Shown: piece after piece, positions 47,501 to 61,219 of the stretch
How the letters are laid out: the number at the start of each line of letters is the position of its first letter
Numbering within the stretch: the first letter of the stretch is position 1
Assembly: GCF_910592395.1 (NCBI RefSeq)
Contig: NC_088313.1
Location: 1,364,501 to 1,428,500, forward strand
Origin: Lineus longissimus
Lineage: Eukaryota; Nemertea; Pilidiophora; Heteronemertea; Lineidae
Direction: 5' to 3'
Length of the DNA: 64,000 bases
Position numbers and translations under genes: made by a program
Notes under the pieces: model-generated
Database searches by the model: none
Told to the model about the DNA's origin: nothing
The model's input: only the letters and a program-made list of their open reading frames with translations

Positions 47501-50500
47501 ATGCTGCTAGGAGACTACCAAAATGGTAAGCATCATGCGAGACGAGGTAGAGTTCCATTCCTCACAATGCTCCGACGCGCCCATAAATATCGGGTCCAGC
47601 CATTGAGAACGAGTAGAATGGTATTGAGGGCGCGTATTGACCCTCACCAGCCTCACATCCATCCGAATAACACGCTCAACATGAGGCAATCTGCACCATG
47701 TAAAAAAGGGCTCAACAATAACTAAAATCTGAAAGGCTGGGGTTATAGTTGAATAATCTTTCGGGCGGGGTTCATGATTGAGGATTATCTCTCTCCGCTG
47801 TCGAAGTCAAGATCTACTTTGTAACAGCTTTCGCAAAAACGGTCCAATGCCATCACACCTCTTGCGATGCTGCAGACAATCTAATTTTCAATTCTTTTGT
47901 GATTGGCGCGACAATGTTACATTTTAAAAACTACTGGTGCTTGCACAAATTCCTACCGAGATACAATGTCGTTTCTGAGGTGACAAATTTGTCAAGGGCG
48001 ACTATTACAGTAATTTATTGTTGTTAGGTCATTCGTTTCCCTGGACCACCAGATGACCTGGTCAACGTGATTAGGGCCCGCGTAATCCTTTTCCTGCCTG
48101 GCATAAGTTTGCTGCATCCGCCAGCTGGTTGGAAGCATGTCCCTTATTTTGGCCCCACGGCCACCCTCGCTTGCCGGCTGTTGCTGACGTAGAAAAACAA
48201 TTTATTCAAAAAGGTAGGCGGGTTTCACAGCTCGTATGAGAAGAGCAACGCCTTGAAGTGACTAAACCGATATAGAAAGGAAATTGAAACAATTTTCATG
48301 ACATCTTTCTCATGATGACAGTGCGTGTGTGTACTACACTGCATTGCGATTCGTGACATGTTACGTTGGAAAAGGTTGCAACCTTCTTTCAATCCTGGTA
48401 TTTATTGTAATCAGGTTTTGTTCCCTTAATGACCAATGATAATCAGTTGATTAACAGGTCAGGTGAAGCCCAAGAGTTGTCAAGCGCCAACACTGTCACG
48501 ACTGTGCACACGTCACGGCAGCTAATAACAACAATGTGCCTCATGCCGCGTAGGACAATAACAACCAAAATGGCTGACGCCAACTAATGAGTGTTGAGAC
48601 GTATTGCGTCACGAATGATTGCGGCCATTGCAAACAAGTCATGCCCAATTTACAAAGAAAGACAAAGTTTAAGAAAATGTCACCGGAACTGTTAGAACCT
48701 GTCCATTGCCACAACAATCTGTTCCGCGTAAGATTTCAACACTTTGCCGTCCTAATTCGTAGCTATTCAGAGACAATTATGTCCAAATCTTCCGTGTGGC
48801 AATTCCCACATTAATTGCACCCTTTGGTCGCCATTTGACCACACTGACGCCAGGCCGGTCCACCCCCTGATCGTATCAGTCACGTCGGGCGATTTTCGTG
48901 TGAACGTTTCCTGTTTTTGTTGCAGGTTTGTTTGCATAATATTTTAGTTTTAGAAAGGCAGTAAAATGACAAATGTGACAAATATTTATTAATAAGTAAA
49001 TAATACTGATGTCCAAATGGAATAAAGCGAGGCCTTGTCCCATTACCTTCCATTATTGTTCTAACGTTCATACGCATTTCAGTTCTGTATCTTCACTGCA
49101 TACGTCAATGGTAGTTATAGAACATTGCAATGTGCATGATACATGTACATTTCGAACACCCATGTTTTTATATTTCAAGTATACTTCTTTTATATTATTC
49201 CACCAAACGAACAAACTTTGTTCTGGATTTTGTTTAGACCGAAATGGACGAACATAAACTATCTAGGATGCACTGCAGTGCATGCATTGTCTATTCGAAA
49301 TATCAGTTTAAGAACATATCAGTAAGTAATCCAACTTCATTATGTTTCAATTCAATCTTCGGATCTGTTGCTTGCTTTATAATGTAGGTTATGTCAACGA
49401 CGACCTTCAGGATAGTCTCCCCAACCTTAAGGACATCCGGACAACCCAATAATCCTATTTTCAATGCCCCAATATCTTCAACCCGCATTCATCTTTCAAA
49501 CCTGCCTACAGGTACATTTAATTCAAACGCATTCATACAATATCATTCAAAATCACTTAACATCCGCTTGACAATAACGCGACAGAATCAAGCCGAAATA
49601 TCTAATATCACATCAGGGCAAATCTCTGGGAGTAGTGTTGCAAGCGGGACCAAATCTGCGGGCAGTGTAGCTCAGTGTAGGTAACAGGACTGGCCGTGCT
49701 CCGCGCACGCACGACCCCAGCTGGTCCCTACCCCGCCTCGGTCCCTAATCATGGTCAGCAACCAATTCACAGCTGCTGTCCGCTATGATGCCGCGCACAC
49801 CTTTATCTCTGCACCGATCCTCGGGATATATTTTTTGTAAAAACACATTCTGTGATTACCCCCATTTGAGTCCGGACCTCGGGCGCTCGATGGATACACT
49901 GTATGTCACCTTCACGCTGGGATCAAGGACGCAACAGTATTCTGTATAAACCGTATTAAATTAACGACAATTCGAGCTTTTTGTCTGTGTCATTGAGTAC
50001 TCTTTGTTTGATGATGCGGTCCGTTGATGCTTGCGGTTGAATTTTCTTCATATTCCATTGGTTATTGAAACAATTCCTTGTGGGGAGCACCTTTCAAAAA
50101 AGGTTTGCTTGGAGTAAAGAAATACCGCGCTGATATTAAGCGTTATCCCCTTCTGATCAGTGAATTTAACTTGCGAAAGAATAACGTTACTGTATACGCC
50201 GATTGAAGTTTCAGAACATGTGCTTTATAAGACAAGCGTCGCTTTCATACATGAATTCGAAATCAAAGATTCTGAGCTCGATCATAAGATATCACAGCCA
50301 TTACCAATAAAATCGATACACTTCATGTGTCTTTTCCAAGCGTGACTCCCAACAGTCGCGTGAATCAGATACGGTTGAGTCTCGAAGCGATCATTATGTC
50401 TTTCATATATACGATTAAGATTCTGAGTAGCAATTTCCGGATCTCGTGAACGAAATGTCGCCATGACGTCTAACGTCAGCTTTGAGCCGTAAGCGACAGC

Positions 50501-53500
50501 GGTTAGTGATAGCGCCGAGATTTATAACCGCTTCGTGACATGATTGACGGTTGTCTGACTATAGGCTTTTTCAACAAATATCTATTCAATATAGGAAAGC
50601 TCTTTAGCTAAGAGCAAAATGAAAAACTATAACACAGCTTAAGAGAGAGAGAGTGTGGGCACAACAGTCATGGCAATATTTGCATTTCGGCCCGTCGCAG
50701 TTTAGTCGTGCGGAGTACGGGGCTCTGAGGTGAATAATGCCGAACACGCTGAAAATTCCTGTCATCGGTTGATGAGAAGATGAGCGTCTTTTCGTTCCCT
50801 TCTTCAAGAAGTAATCAACGGTCACCCGCTTCAAAAGAAACAGCGAAATACACAACGGAGGCTGCATACAATGGCATAGTCAACCGCACTTCCCGTTCCA
50901 TTCATGAAGAACATACTCCGGATGATATTTTGATTATCTAAAAAGGTCCACTTGTATTTTTTCCAGGCAAGAGGTCACTTTTAGTTGGTAGGAAACTGGT
51001 CCCTTTTCAAAATGTTCATCGGGGCTATATTGGTAATGAATCTCTTATTACAAGACCAATGGGGCGATAAATTGAGGCAATTTTTCCCCCGAGTTTTTCA
51101 TATCATCACGAAGTGACCTGGTTGTCTTCAGGAAGAAGACCAAGGCGGTTAATTTTTGTGATGGATTCTTTACCGCGGGCTTTGTTTTCTCGTCTCGCGT
51201 TGTTTAACAGCATCCTATAGCCATTCGCTGGGCTCTGTAGTCGGGGATAGCCCCGGAGATCAAGTGCCTGGTACGCCTGACATTCTGAAACTGTGCGGAG
51301 GTGAAGGTGTCCTTTCTTGGGAGGCTTTGATGTAAACGTCCGTGTAAAGGCTTCACATACGATCCATACCCTTAAAAGGAATCGACACGTTTGCCCAAAT
51401 GGTAGAATCGCCAGCCCTAATCTTACCATAGGGTGAATTGTTTGAGAAGAATTATCATTATTGTAGTTAATCGCATTACAACCAAAGCACTTCGCTCTAC
51501 CCGCGTCGAAGAAACTTTTTACCACCTGGGCACTCGGTATCCGATGCCCCCCCCCCCCTGCATGCCCTATCCCATCATTACTGGTGCACTGCACCCGTAT
51601 CCAAAGCACACCATCATCTCTCGTGCTGCTCGTGCAGTCAGCCTGCGACTGTGCGTTATTATGATTGAATGAGTCGGGGGACCCCGCGCCACTTTATGAC
51701 GCATACGAAGACAAAGATTAGCCTCGGCAATGGTCGCAGCGCGCCACCTCCTACCCCGGGGACCGAGCATTAAATGCTCCGTCTATTAGCGGGTCCAGAT
51801 TTCTCATCAACAGCTTATTGCTCCTTTATCCGCTAATGTCATCATTTTAAATAATTTATAAGGTTGTACTGATTTGTTTTAGGATGCTGTTGGGGCTTGT
51901 GCACGCCCCTCTGCGCGGCTGGAGACTGATGGCGGTGAAACTCGGAAGCGCCTTTCAATGCTGAAACAATGATTTGTGTTGATTATTCAGTTTAAGAAGT
52001 TTTTTCACGTAGTTCATTGATATGAAAACAATCGTCGGCTCAGTTGTGCAAGTTGTCCTCAGACGACTCTCATCCACTCTCCGTATTGAAGTCATGAGTG
52101 GTAGTCGCAAATGATGTGCAACTTTTGTAAGATCCGAAAGAGTCATCCTATCCCTTCTCCACGGGAACTCAAAAATTGATGGTTTTCTTGGAAAAAAATC
52201 ATAACCGATAACGAATAGTTTGAATTCTTTTACTATCCTTGCATTTGTCGCCTATGATGACCTTAAACAATTTCTTTATTTGTGAGTGATTTGCAGGTAT
52301 GTGTTCTTTCTGACCGAACGCCTTGACTACTTTGGCAAATTGTAAACAATGATTTGACAAACATTAACTTGTTCAAAAGCGGTTTAAGTCACCATCGTCG
52401 GCGCCAAATGTCCAGGCCTAGCGGCGGTTTAAACGAGCCGTTTTTAATAGGGGACATTCAAGTTAATGATGATTACACGATTGACAATTTTACGACAGCG
52501 GGGGTCCTTCTTTCCGGCACTTTACGACATTGCCAAACATGGCGGGCAGACGTGAGGCGCTGTGGGAACGAGAAAAACACAAGAACATGAATTCATCGAC
52601 GGATTTCTGAGAGCTCAAACATTGGAGTCAACACGTTGAAAAAGTAGATTTCGAAGATATGGGTGCAATTTTCTCTGAATGGCTGAATATCATCTGAAAT
52701 GGCGCTTCAGATTCGTGGCCAACCAGGCAGAAAAGTGTTCAGCAGTTTAGAACGACCAGATCATATCTTCGGAGACTAATGATGGCTTTTCATTCACCCA
52801 AGTCGCAGACATGATGATAACATCTTTACCCGAGTTTTGACACTGAAAGACTCTAGTTTTAAACGTGCCGCGACCAATGAGACCTTTTAACATTTCTAAA
52901 GATTGGGAAAACGCTCTGCTATTGCCGCTGGTATTTCTGCCTAAAACCATATTGAATATAATCGTTACTAGTAATTTCACGGTGCCATTGTTAAACTGAG
53001 GATTCCATGGCCTGGCATTATAAATGAAACTACCGTTTAGCGAGTTAGGACAAAACGGGGCTAATCTACCGGGGTAGGGGCCTCTATTTTTCCTGTCTCG
53101 TCCTCTCTCCGTCTCCTGGTTGATTTAGAATATGTCGTGACTCTTTCGTTGGGAGATAATAACAATTGCACGGTTGAGTTCCCGTTAGCTCGGAGCGACA
53201 GACGGCGAGATCGTATCAGCAATATCATTGGGGGCTTAGAATTCTTTTTTGGTATTGGCCAAAATTGATCGATGGCAAAAATAAAATAAAATTGTGTTTC
53301 TCAACCGCTGATAATTTTTAAAAACTTGATGACAACTCTTAATATATCAACGGAATTAATACCGAGTTGGCTGTCCTTGGTTGTCTAATCGGGACGGCTG
53401 GGGTAGACCGAAAATGCAGACCAATGCGGCAGCGAAGGGTTTCGGACATAATCTGCGGTCTACCATAACGGTCTCGATAAGACAACCAATTACCTCCAGC

Positions 53501-54800
53501 AAAGGACTAATTTATCTGGTAACACAGCTCATACATTTGCCGTCAAACTAAAACGTAACAAAATCCTCCCAATGAGGAGACGTTCTGAGGTTGTTGACGT
53601 TTGATATTAGGACCTGTTTTCAACACATGTCCCCAAAACTCTTTACTTTGGCCTCAGATAGCATACACCCACGGCCAATTCCACAAGAATACACTCGATA
53701 AAGGTGTTTTGAAAACATGTTCAAAGTAGCGGAAATCTCACTTATAGCTGTGAGATTAGATCTTTAGGAAATTATACATATTATATTAGGGAGAAGACAT
53801 CTGTCGCCAAGACGTATTCATATTTATGATTTTTCATAATTACTTAAATTGTTAAAGGTAGTTTCGACTAGGAATTGAGCGAATCATTCAAATTTAGGAG
53901 TACCGATGACGCCGCAGAGAAATGGTCTTTTCATGCATGTATCTGTCGATGTCTTTACTAGAAGGTAAATGTTTGTAATCGGTTTAATTTTCAACTGGAG
54001 GGAATGCGGGATGACATCTCAGTAAGAACAACAGTTGACGCCAGAATGTTTTTACTAAAAGTGGTAGCGACTGATGGGTCGTATCCCCCCCCCCTCATAT
54101 TCACATATTCCACAAAAGTACATTTTCGTGGGCTGCGAAAAAGTACCAAACTTTTTGAAGAGACGTCAATCGTGACTGGTAATATTTGCAATGGTTTAAC
54201 CCTGCACTGCTTAACCATTCATTATACTTGCAGGTCATGATCCCTTTAAGGTCCACATTCGGATAGTTGATTATCGCGACACCATTGGCGACACCGACAA
54301 CACTTCGAACAAACCCCTCTCACCATTGACGCGGTCGCCAATCAAGCTATAACTATGATATAAACTTGTCAATACGCGATATCAGTCCGATCTAATCGGG
54401 CCAACATTGATTCTTAGCTCTAGACTGAGTGGCTGCGCTGGTTTTGTTAGCCGTGCGTAAGATATTTTGACATGATGAGTACGATATAATTAGCAGGCCC
54501 ACGCTATTTTACCCCCCGAAATGATAGTTTAGTTGCATGTACAACAGCTAATGTATAGAACCTGAGAAAAAAATCGAATATTATTGCTTTTTCAACTGAT
54601 TTTTTCAACGTTTCACACGGAAAACACTTTGTTATTTAGTTAGGCTTGAATTTAAGCCATGAAATAAACACGAAAAGTCACCGACCATTTCAAGATTTAC
54701 ACCAAGTGACAAATTGGCCAATCCAAAAAAGCAGGGCCTAATCCGTAATAACAAGCCCATAAAAAGACATATTCATGAACTTTGAACCCTAAATCTACCA
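41600..54800. other. Gene-poor DNA, nothing firmly recognised
   Basis: Several long open frames are present (45018-45518 and 51106-51609, both minus), but none resembles a known protein and their lengths are within chance for 64 kb. An imperfect inverted repeat lies at about 43291-43333 (TAATCAC / GTGATTA with GGTC / GACC inside). A hairpin with 8-base arms lies at 53734-53757. Confidence 0.45.
53734..53757. repeat. Hairpin, 8-base arms
   Basis: AATCTCAC (53734-53741) pairs with GTGAGATT (53750-53757) around an 8-base loop. Confidence 0.5.
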
Positions 54801-54827
54801 AATAGTGTACTCAGTTAGCACCAACTT

Positions 54828-55022
54828 GAGATTGCTATCTGGGCCGCAGATTATTCTTTCTCTTTTGCCCGATAGCTTTGTGGGCTGTAGATTATCCACA
54901 AAATTGAGATCGCTATCCGGGCCGCAGATTATCCTTTTTTGTGTGATGGAATGTCGCAATGACGATTATTGCTTTTTCTGACTGCGAAGATCGGTATCTG
55001 GCCAGCAGATTATCCTTATTTC
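54828..55022. repeat. Degenerate repeat with GCAGATTATCC core
   Basis: Four related copies near 54830, 54870, 54906 and 54984 share a pattern like GATYGCTATCYGGGCCGCAG followed by ATTATCCTT and a T-rich run. Spacing varies (about 38 then 80 bases), so copies were lost or inserted. ATTATCC resembles a reversed GGATAA site. Confidence 0.6.
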
Positions 55023-55029
55023 TCGAATT

Positions 55030-57930
55030 GTATTTACTTGAGTTTTTACACTTGGCGAATTCTCCAGGCGATTAATGTTTGATTGTTTTTGATAGTATCT
55101 CTGACGTAGGCCATTGGTCCTCTGTGCCTGACCTCCCTTGGGTATATCAAATCAACCTTGGCCGTGAAAGGTCATTATGCTATTCATAGAATAATAAAAT
55201 AATCGGACATCGGGAAATTATTTATACTCAGGCTCACTCCTATCAAAATTAATTTACTTGTGTCTTTCGTCTTAGCCACAACATAAAAAAAATCTATATT
55301 ATATGGATTACTCATGAATGCTTATCAAAAAAGATCAAAATTACTCGGAGAAACCCTCATACAGAGTTGGAGTTAGGTCTAAATCATGTACTTTCTCGGA
55401 AGAAGTTGACTCTTAAAGTCTATCCCACTTGTAAGAAACGACTCACTTAAGACACAAAGCATCGGCACTTGAAACGGACGCCAGATCGAAATGGAAACCG
55501 CAGGTATCCCAACAAAACAATAAATCCTATTTTTAAGAAAATTAAAGAACTATGGAGACTCGACTTTTAAACCATGGGCAAAAACGTATAATTTCCCGAA
55601 AGCTGAATATTTCAGGCCACCAAATAGGGTTTAACAGAATGCATTAAAAGGAAAGAAAGGGGCCGCGTAAAATTGGCGACAGAAGTTATTAGCTTGCGTT
55701 ATCAGTGTCTATATCGGTGGCGGCTTTTGGATAAAGTGAATGACATCTGATTTCGCGATTTTATCGATCTAATCGTAGCATTCAGTGACGTAACAACATG
55801 GCGTCGACAAGATTTTCGCGCGCACTGATCAAAATTGATCAGTGACAAGTCGACAATGTTATTAAAGACATTTGTGGTAAATTCTACGTGAAATTGTTGT
55901 CATTAATGTTTCTAAAGGCGAGGCGTTTATTCCTAAATTGTTATTGTATGCTATCGGTTTGAAGTCGTAGTTAGTTGCGGTCTGCCGATCGTCCCGAAAA
56001 AAAACACAGATTTTGTAATTTTGTTAGTTTAGCCGTATGGTCGATGTTTTGCCGAATTATTTCGGTGTTTTTGTACGCTATCTATTATCTGTATCTCAAT
56101 TGCAGCCTCTCCGTACGCATTTGACCTGCTAATTAATTTTCGAGAATTGGTCCAACATCATTTACCATCTTCAGGCATGTCAGGCATTTTCCAATCAAAA
56201 ACGATTTCATAAAGTCAAAACTGTTTGCGAAATTGAAACTTATACAGGTTATAGGGTGTCAGTAAAAATATAGGCTAGTTAATCGTCTCCCAGCTCGTAC
56301 GGTTTCTTAGCACGCCCCGTTGTCAGAGTCCAGCATGGTCACGCTGCACGGAGAGGACCATCGCTGTATACCCACTCAGAAGTACCTCCCTGGACCGCAG
56401 CGCCACTCCTTGCAGAGGCGTTCCATAACTCATTCGAAGAAATATTTCAAGCACAGCTAATTATATCTTTTGTTGCTAATTGTCAAATTATTCCTTAATT
56501 GTCGCGCATAATAATCCCGATAATAATCACGTTACTCTGTTTATTTGGCAATCTGGGTGTAATTATATCGTTTTAAAGATGAACCGCCCTTGGCGGGTAG
56601 CGCTCCGCGCGGTGCCTTGGCGAGTCTCCGGAACCTTTGTTGGGCCTCAATAAAGATTATAGAGCATACCGAAACACCCGTTTTGCTGTCTTTATATGAA
56701 ATAATTGGCTTGGGTGCCGGGAAGAATGTCGCCTTCGTGGGGCCAATCTTTTAAAGCGATTTTATAAACATTTACCAATATTACTATAACTAGGGCTCAA
56801 AGTAAGGAAACTAAAGGTGGAAACTATAAGGTCCGTTTCAATGCAAAAGTCAAGATATCATGTGCATATTTCTTGTAGAATGCCATGCAGAATGCAGCGA
56901 ATGTCGGGGCACAGGTTGACTTGACATGGACTGTAAGCTCAAGTTATGAATAAGAGGGGGAGGTTCCAGTGGCAATTTAGTGGAGAGGCCTGAAAGGCCC
57001 CGAGTCCCGAACTGGCGCCGAAGACCAGACTCTCGAAACGGTTCCCCTCGTCCTCAAGCTGTGCTTTTGTCCTGGCTGTCTAAACGAGTCCGCACGGTTC
57101 GCCCATCCAACCAGAAGATCTCTCCAGCCAATGTAAACGCTTTGGCCAGGAGCTGTTTGAACGATTTCTCCGCTGTAAATGTTTCAATGGCATAAATGCC
57201 GCCTAGTTGCTCTTTGACAAAGGAGGTTTTTCTACAAATTCAACACCACTTCATTGCTAAAGCTATTTAGCATTGTTGGGTGGCAAAAGGGGTTCGTCAT
57301 GTCGCCGCGCCAGATAAGTTGATTGTGTCAACCCTATCATCATTCGCCTAATGTAAGCTAATTTGTCTCAAACCACTAAATCGTCAGAACCCAAACTTTT
57401 CTTATGAGAATTCATTGAAGCGATTCTCAAGTGGCCCACTTGAAATAGTTCAAGAGCTTCGTCTTTTTCATAGATTCTCAAAGTGAACACGACCTGGTTT
57501 GTTTGGATTATGTCGGGCTGATTGTCCACAAGGGACGACCCATCGGGGGCGGTATGTTTGCTCTGGAGGAGCATTCTACCTTCGTGGAAGGAGTCAAGTG
57601 GCTAACGGGAGATAGGAGATGGTCAAACGGACACTAGGACAAACTACGAGGGGCCGAAGAAAGACCAACAAGATTGTAAGGGAATAAGACCAATGATCGA
57701 AGGGCAATGCTCATTCTGATGCTACTCCGGCAGTTCCATTCGGAAGCCGTATTTTGGCGGAATTGCTGCCAGTGTATGGGAGCCTCGGTGGTTCCTGATT
57801 ACTCGCTAGTCATTTGCACTGCCGCAGTGTCATCGTCTGATCAAACGCGATCTTTAGATACAAAGAAATTGTGTATCAAAACGTAGTGTACGATAGAACA
57901 TTAAAAAATAAAAGATAGTGTTCATGAATC
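55030..57930. other. Gene-poor DNA, nothing firmly recognised
   Basis: No gene seen. A GC-richer frame at 56980-57195 (plus) starts in an AGGCCTGAAAGGCCC imperfect palindrome but has no recognised homology. Confidence 0.45.
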
Positions 57931-57941
57931 TTACCGGGAAG

Positions 57942-58017
57942 CAGGGGCGTAGTTAGCGGAGGCCACCAGATGTCACCAGAAAAACTTCAAGAGGTGACAT
58001 TTTGCCCTACGCCCCTG
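57942..58017. mobile_element. Small hAT-MITE-like fold-back element
   Basis: The ends CAGGGGCGTAG (57942-57952) and CTACGCCCCTG (58007-58017) are exact complements and match the CAGGGGCG-type termini of many hAT transposons. A second inner pair, ATGTCACC (57970-57977) and GGTGACAT (57993-58000), makes the 76-bp element a cruciform-like fold-back. No clean 8-bp target duplication is visible in the flanks (left ends CCGGGAAG, right begins GGGAGTAA). It is non-autonomous, with no coding. Confidence 0.6.
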
Positions 58018-58678
58018 GGGAGTAAGAGTTCCGGACGATTGCGTACGTGACCTACCATACTTGCTACGAAAAACACTATGCTTCCCCGGGTAACCGGTCA
58101 GCCTCTTTTGATCATGAGGGGAGTCACAGCCGGGGTCGCAGTAGTCATCCAGACATCTTTGACCAATTGATTTAGACAGAGCGGAATTCGATCAACTCAT
58201 GATCTCAGCGCCAAGAGTACTGCCGGAGGGCTGACAGTTGTTACTCGGGACCCCACAGTCGGCCATACCGCCATCGCAAGATCTAAAGCCCGTAATTACT
58301 GTCCATCCTTTAGGTCCCGACCGCAAGACATCCCGATGACCAGTCGAGACAAGGGCAGACAATCGCTAATTGCCTTAAAAGGTGAAATCACCGGGCCATT
58401 AACATTATAGGACCAAGAAAATTGTCCGGTGTCAATTAGCTCTTGAATGAAGGAGCAGGTCCTTCCTTTCCATGACAACAACCACTTTCCGCAATTTTCA
58501 TCACCATGACTACACTTCCGGTTCTTGGGTCTAAAACGAGGCTAGACCGGTCACCGCTCTGAGGAGGGTGAGGGTCATTTCCGGTTTTCGGAAACTCGTC
58601 TGGAAATCACGCTGTTGCTAATTAGAATGGTGAAGTGGGGCATGTTTTGGCTTTGTTTGCGTCCAGTTAGCGGCGAGA

Positions 58679-58700
58679 CCGAGATCTAAACAGATCTCGG
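58679..58700. repeat. Hairpin, 9-base arms, 4-base loop
   Basis: CCGAGATCT and AGATCTCGG pair around AAAC. A compact, perfect stem in otherwise unremarkable sequence. Confidence 0.7.
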
Positions 58701-60109
58701 GCAGGAAATGAGGCACAACTACATGGTCATTGATTTGAAAATATTTTCTAAACAGGTCAGGTCTTTCTCGTTTTGATCTTTCTCGATTGGCGCTTGTGGC
58801 CGGTGGCGTGGAGAACTCGCAAGTATGCTATTCTCTCAGATACGAAAATGTCAGAAGTCTGCAGCTGTTGGCTGTCGGTTTCGATTCTGGTGGTGCTTGA
58901 GACATATGATTACCTTCAGAAACTCGACGACCACGTAGTCACTGACCTCATACCTGAACTTATGATACCTAAGTCTCCTCCGTGAACTTTGTTTTAACAG
59001 AACATGTATTGATTGCTTGCTAGAATAGTGATCCCTTATGACATTCAAGTTATCACCTTTTTAGGCTATACATGTATCACAGATCACTTAATTTGTCACG
59101 TCCATTTCATGCATCGAGTATCATATCTCAGAGCAGCGCAGTTGCTTGCTATTCACAAGGTACTATTTTTTCCTACTTGATAATTTTTATCAATTACTGA
59201 AAGAGCGCAAGTCCTTTGGAGATCGCTCATATTGAAAAATCTTACAGACAGATAGATAAATTGTGTATCTTTGTGCATGAGTTACTGGCATCACGGGTGA
59301 CTGGTAACTGCGGGAAATCCAGCTCAACAGACGAAAGCCAAAGAAATGTAGAAGATCGGACCATTGTGGCGTAACAATCATTAGATTGGAGACGATACTG
59401 ACAGCAAAAAGTCGCTCTTTCATGGCGAATAAACTGCTGAGAAAAATTAAGGCGTAATTTCCGTATTGGTTATTAGCTTGTAAGTAGCACCGTACGGTGA
59501 TGGAATCGACGAGGCGCGCGGAGCTATTAAAGGCGTATTGCTTCCAATTATTCTAACAAATGATTTTATTTAGGTGCAGATTGCTTTTTTGGTCTTTTAT
59601 ACGTTTATGTGTATCTGTTTACAAATACCGATGGATATACAAAGTGTTTTTACACAACGCAGGTAATTATTGACAACGCACCTTTAATGGCTGTATTTAC
59701 GCCCGAAGAAAGATCGCCGATCAGAAAAAATGCGCTTGTGCGGCTGAGCTGCCACTGCCGCATCTGATTGATGAAGCCTCCTCAAATATCTATGGAGAAA
59801 TGAACTGATGCCACTCAATAGCTGGGCGGAAATTACACAAATACAATGCTGCGTGAGATACGAAAGAAGCTCGAGAATTCATCACGCAGGGTCAGACTTA
59901 CGAGGTGTCGGCTACGCGCTGAAAGAAAGATGTAATTTTATATGTACTGCGGAGAGGATTGCGTTTAAAAATATGTGATTTGTGAATTGATTGCTCTCCT
60001 TTAATTTCCTCGCAATAAATAAGTGGTATTTTGTTGAGTGACTGACAAAATTATACTACTCAATATTTCATGATCAACATTCTAATACTCACAGCCCGCC
60101 ATATTTCCA

Positions 60110-60155
60110 CACGTGATCAAAAACGTATCACGTGACCACCAATATCAATATTGGT
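60110..60155. promoter_or_regulatory. Two CACGTG E-boxes beside a CCAAT palindrome
   Basis: CACGTG lies at 60110-60115 and 60129-60134; the second is in ATCACGTGACC, like a TFE/USF site. They are followed by ACCAATAT-CA-ATATTGGT (60138-60155), an 8+2+8 palindrome giving CCAAT boxes on both strands. The combination looks like a promoter or enhancer core, but no gene is recognised next to it. Confidence 0.3.
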
Positions 60156-60933
60156 CGACCGGAAGGTGCATTTCGTCAATGTGTGTAATCAAATCTTCAA
60201 AGTGTTAAGTTATTTTTTCAATTGAAGAAAACTAAAAATGAAATACTGATTCATATGTTGTTATGGGACGCTTCTCATTAATGACATTTATCGCATATCT
60301 TTATCTTTTTCGCTTCTTTATCTCGTAACCATCGTCCCCATTTGACAGCTCGCTCCAAGATATTACGGCGAGAATATTAATTTTATGAGGAAATCCCACA
60401 AATGCACATATCTCCTACAGGGCTTCATAATTACATCTTCTAAATGCAGTAGTTAGTGAAACATTTGGTATTACATGGGTCCTGATACGACAGAACAAAT
60501 TAACGCCAAATGGTAGTGAGAGGGACCCGCGGGCGAACGGGAGATTGAGCCACTCTTAGCGAATTGGCGATGGCATTGGTTGGGCTAAACGAGTCTCTAT
60601 CCGCCCTGGGGGTAGCTTGGGTGTTCTCTGACAATACCGTACTCCATCATTGATAATTAAGGGCCTTTTAGCGAAATCCTATAGCCATGTCCTTTGTAAG
60701 GGTTTATTCATGTGCCATAAGTCACGATGCCTGCAGTCCCTCGTCGGTGATCTTTCATTGTCATCCATCCTGGGTCCCCTCTCGACAGATGTGGAGGCAC
60801 TGCAGGGCTGTGACCGGTAGGACCCTACCACGATATACAGAAAAGTGCCACCTTACCCAACGGAGAACCTGCGAAAGTTTCACCGACTTCTAACACAGCG
60901 CGACAAAGGCCGTTCAGGGTGGACTCATAATGG

Positions 60934-60955
60934 CACCCCTGCCGCGCCAGGGGTG
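60934..60955. repeat. Small hairpin CACCCCTG / CAGGGGTG
   Basis: Exact 8-base arms (60934-60941 and 60948-60955) around a 6-base GC loop. It lies in a locally GC-rich segment that carries the open frame ending at 61219. Confidence 0.6.
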
Positions 60956-60984
60956 AGGTACCCGGGAAAGTTTACCCTAATAAT

Positions 60985-61219
60985 ATCTTCATTAGATCAT
61001 AAAAATATTACATTGTTTGATAAACGACTCAAGTCATTACTGAATCGCTCGCCTGGGACACTTGTGCTGAACTATGGTGATTATGTCGGCTATGAAGCCC
61101 ACAGTTTGCGCAGAGAGGGAATACATCTTTCTTCTAGCTCAAATAAACTTTCATTTTCTGGGGAATTGATGACAGAATGGATGGGTTTGATCACCAGGGG
61201 ATGTGGCAGAGTCATTTAG
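60985..61219 (+). pseudogene. Possible SGNH-hydrolase-like fragment of a retroelement
   Basis: The open frame here ends with SLRREGIHLSSSSNKLSFS and a short helical tail. That resembles the final DGxHLS...G block of SGNH-hydrolase-type domains, which occur in the ORFs of some invertebrate retroelements; the preceding LFDKRLKSLL would fit the segment before it. The catalytic Asp is Glu here, and no reverse transcriptase is nearby. At best it is a decayed fragment, and it may be coincidence. Confidence 0.2.

Noticed and set aside
50280-50300. TATCACAGCC as a miR-2 family seed
   Set aside because: Only the seed matches; the rest of the mature sequence and a hairpin are absent.
51106-51609. 167-codon minus-strand frame
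   Set aside because: It includes a poly-C-derived Gly run and has no domain. Its length is compatible with chance.
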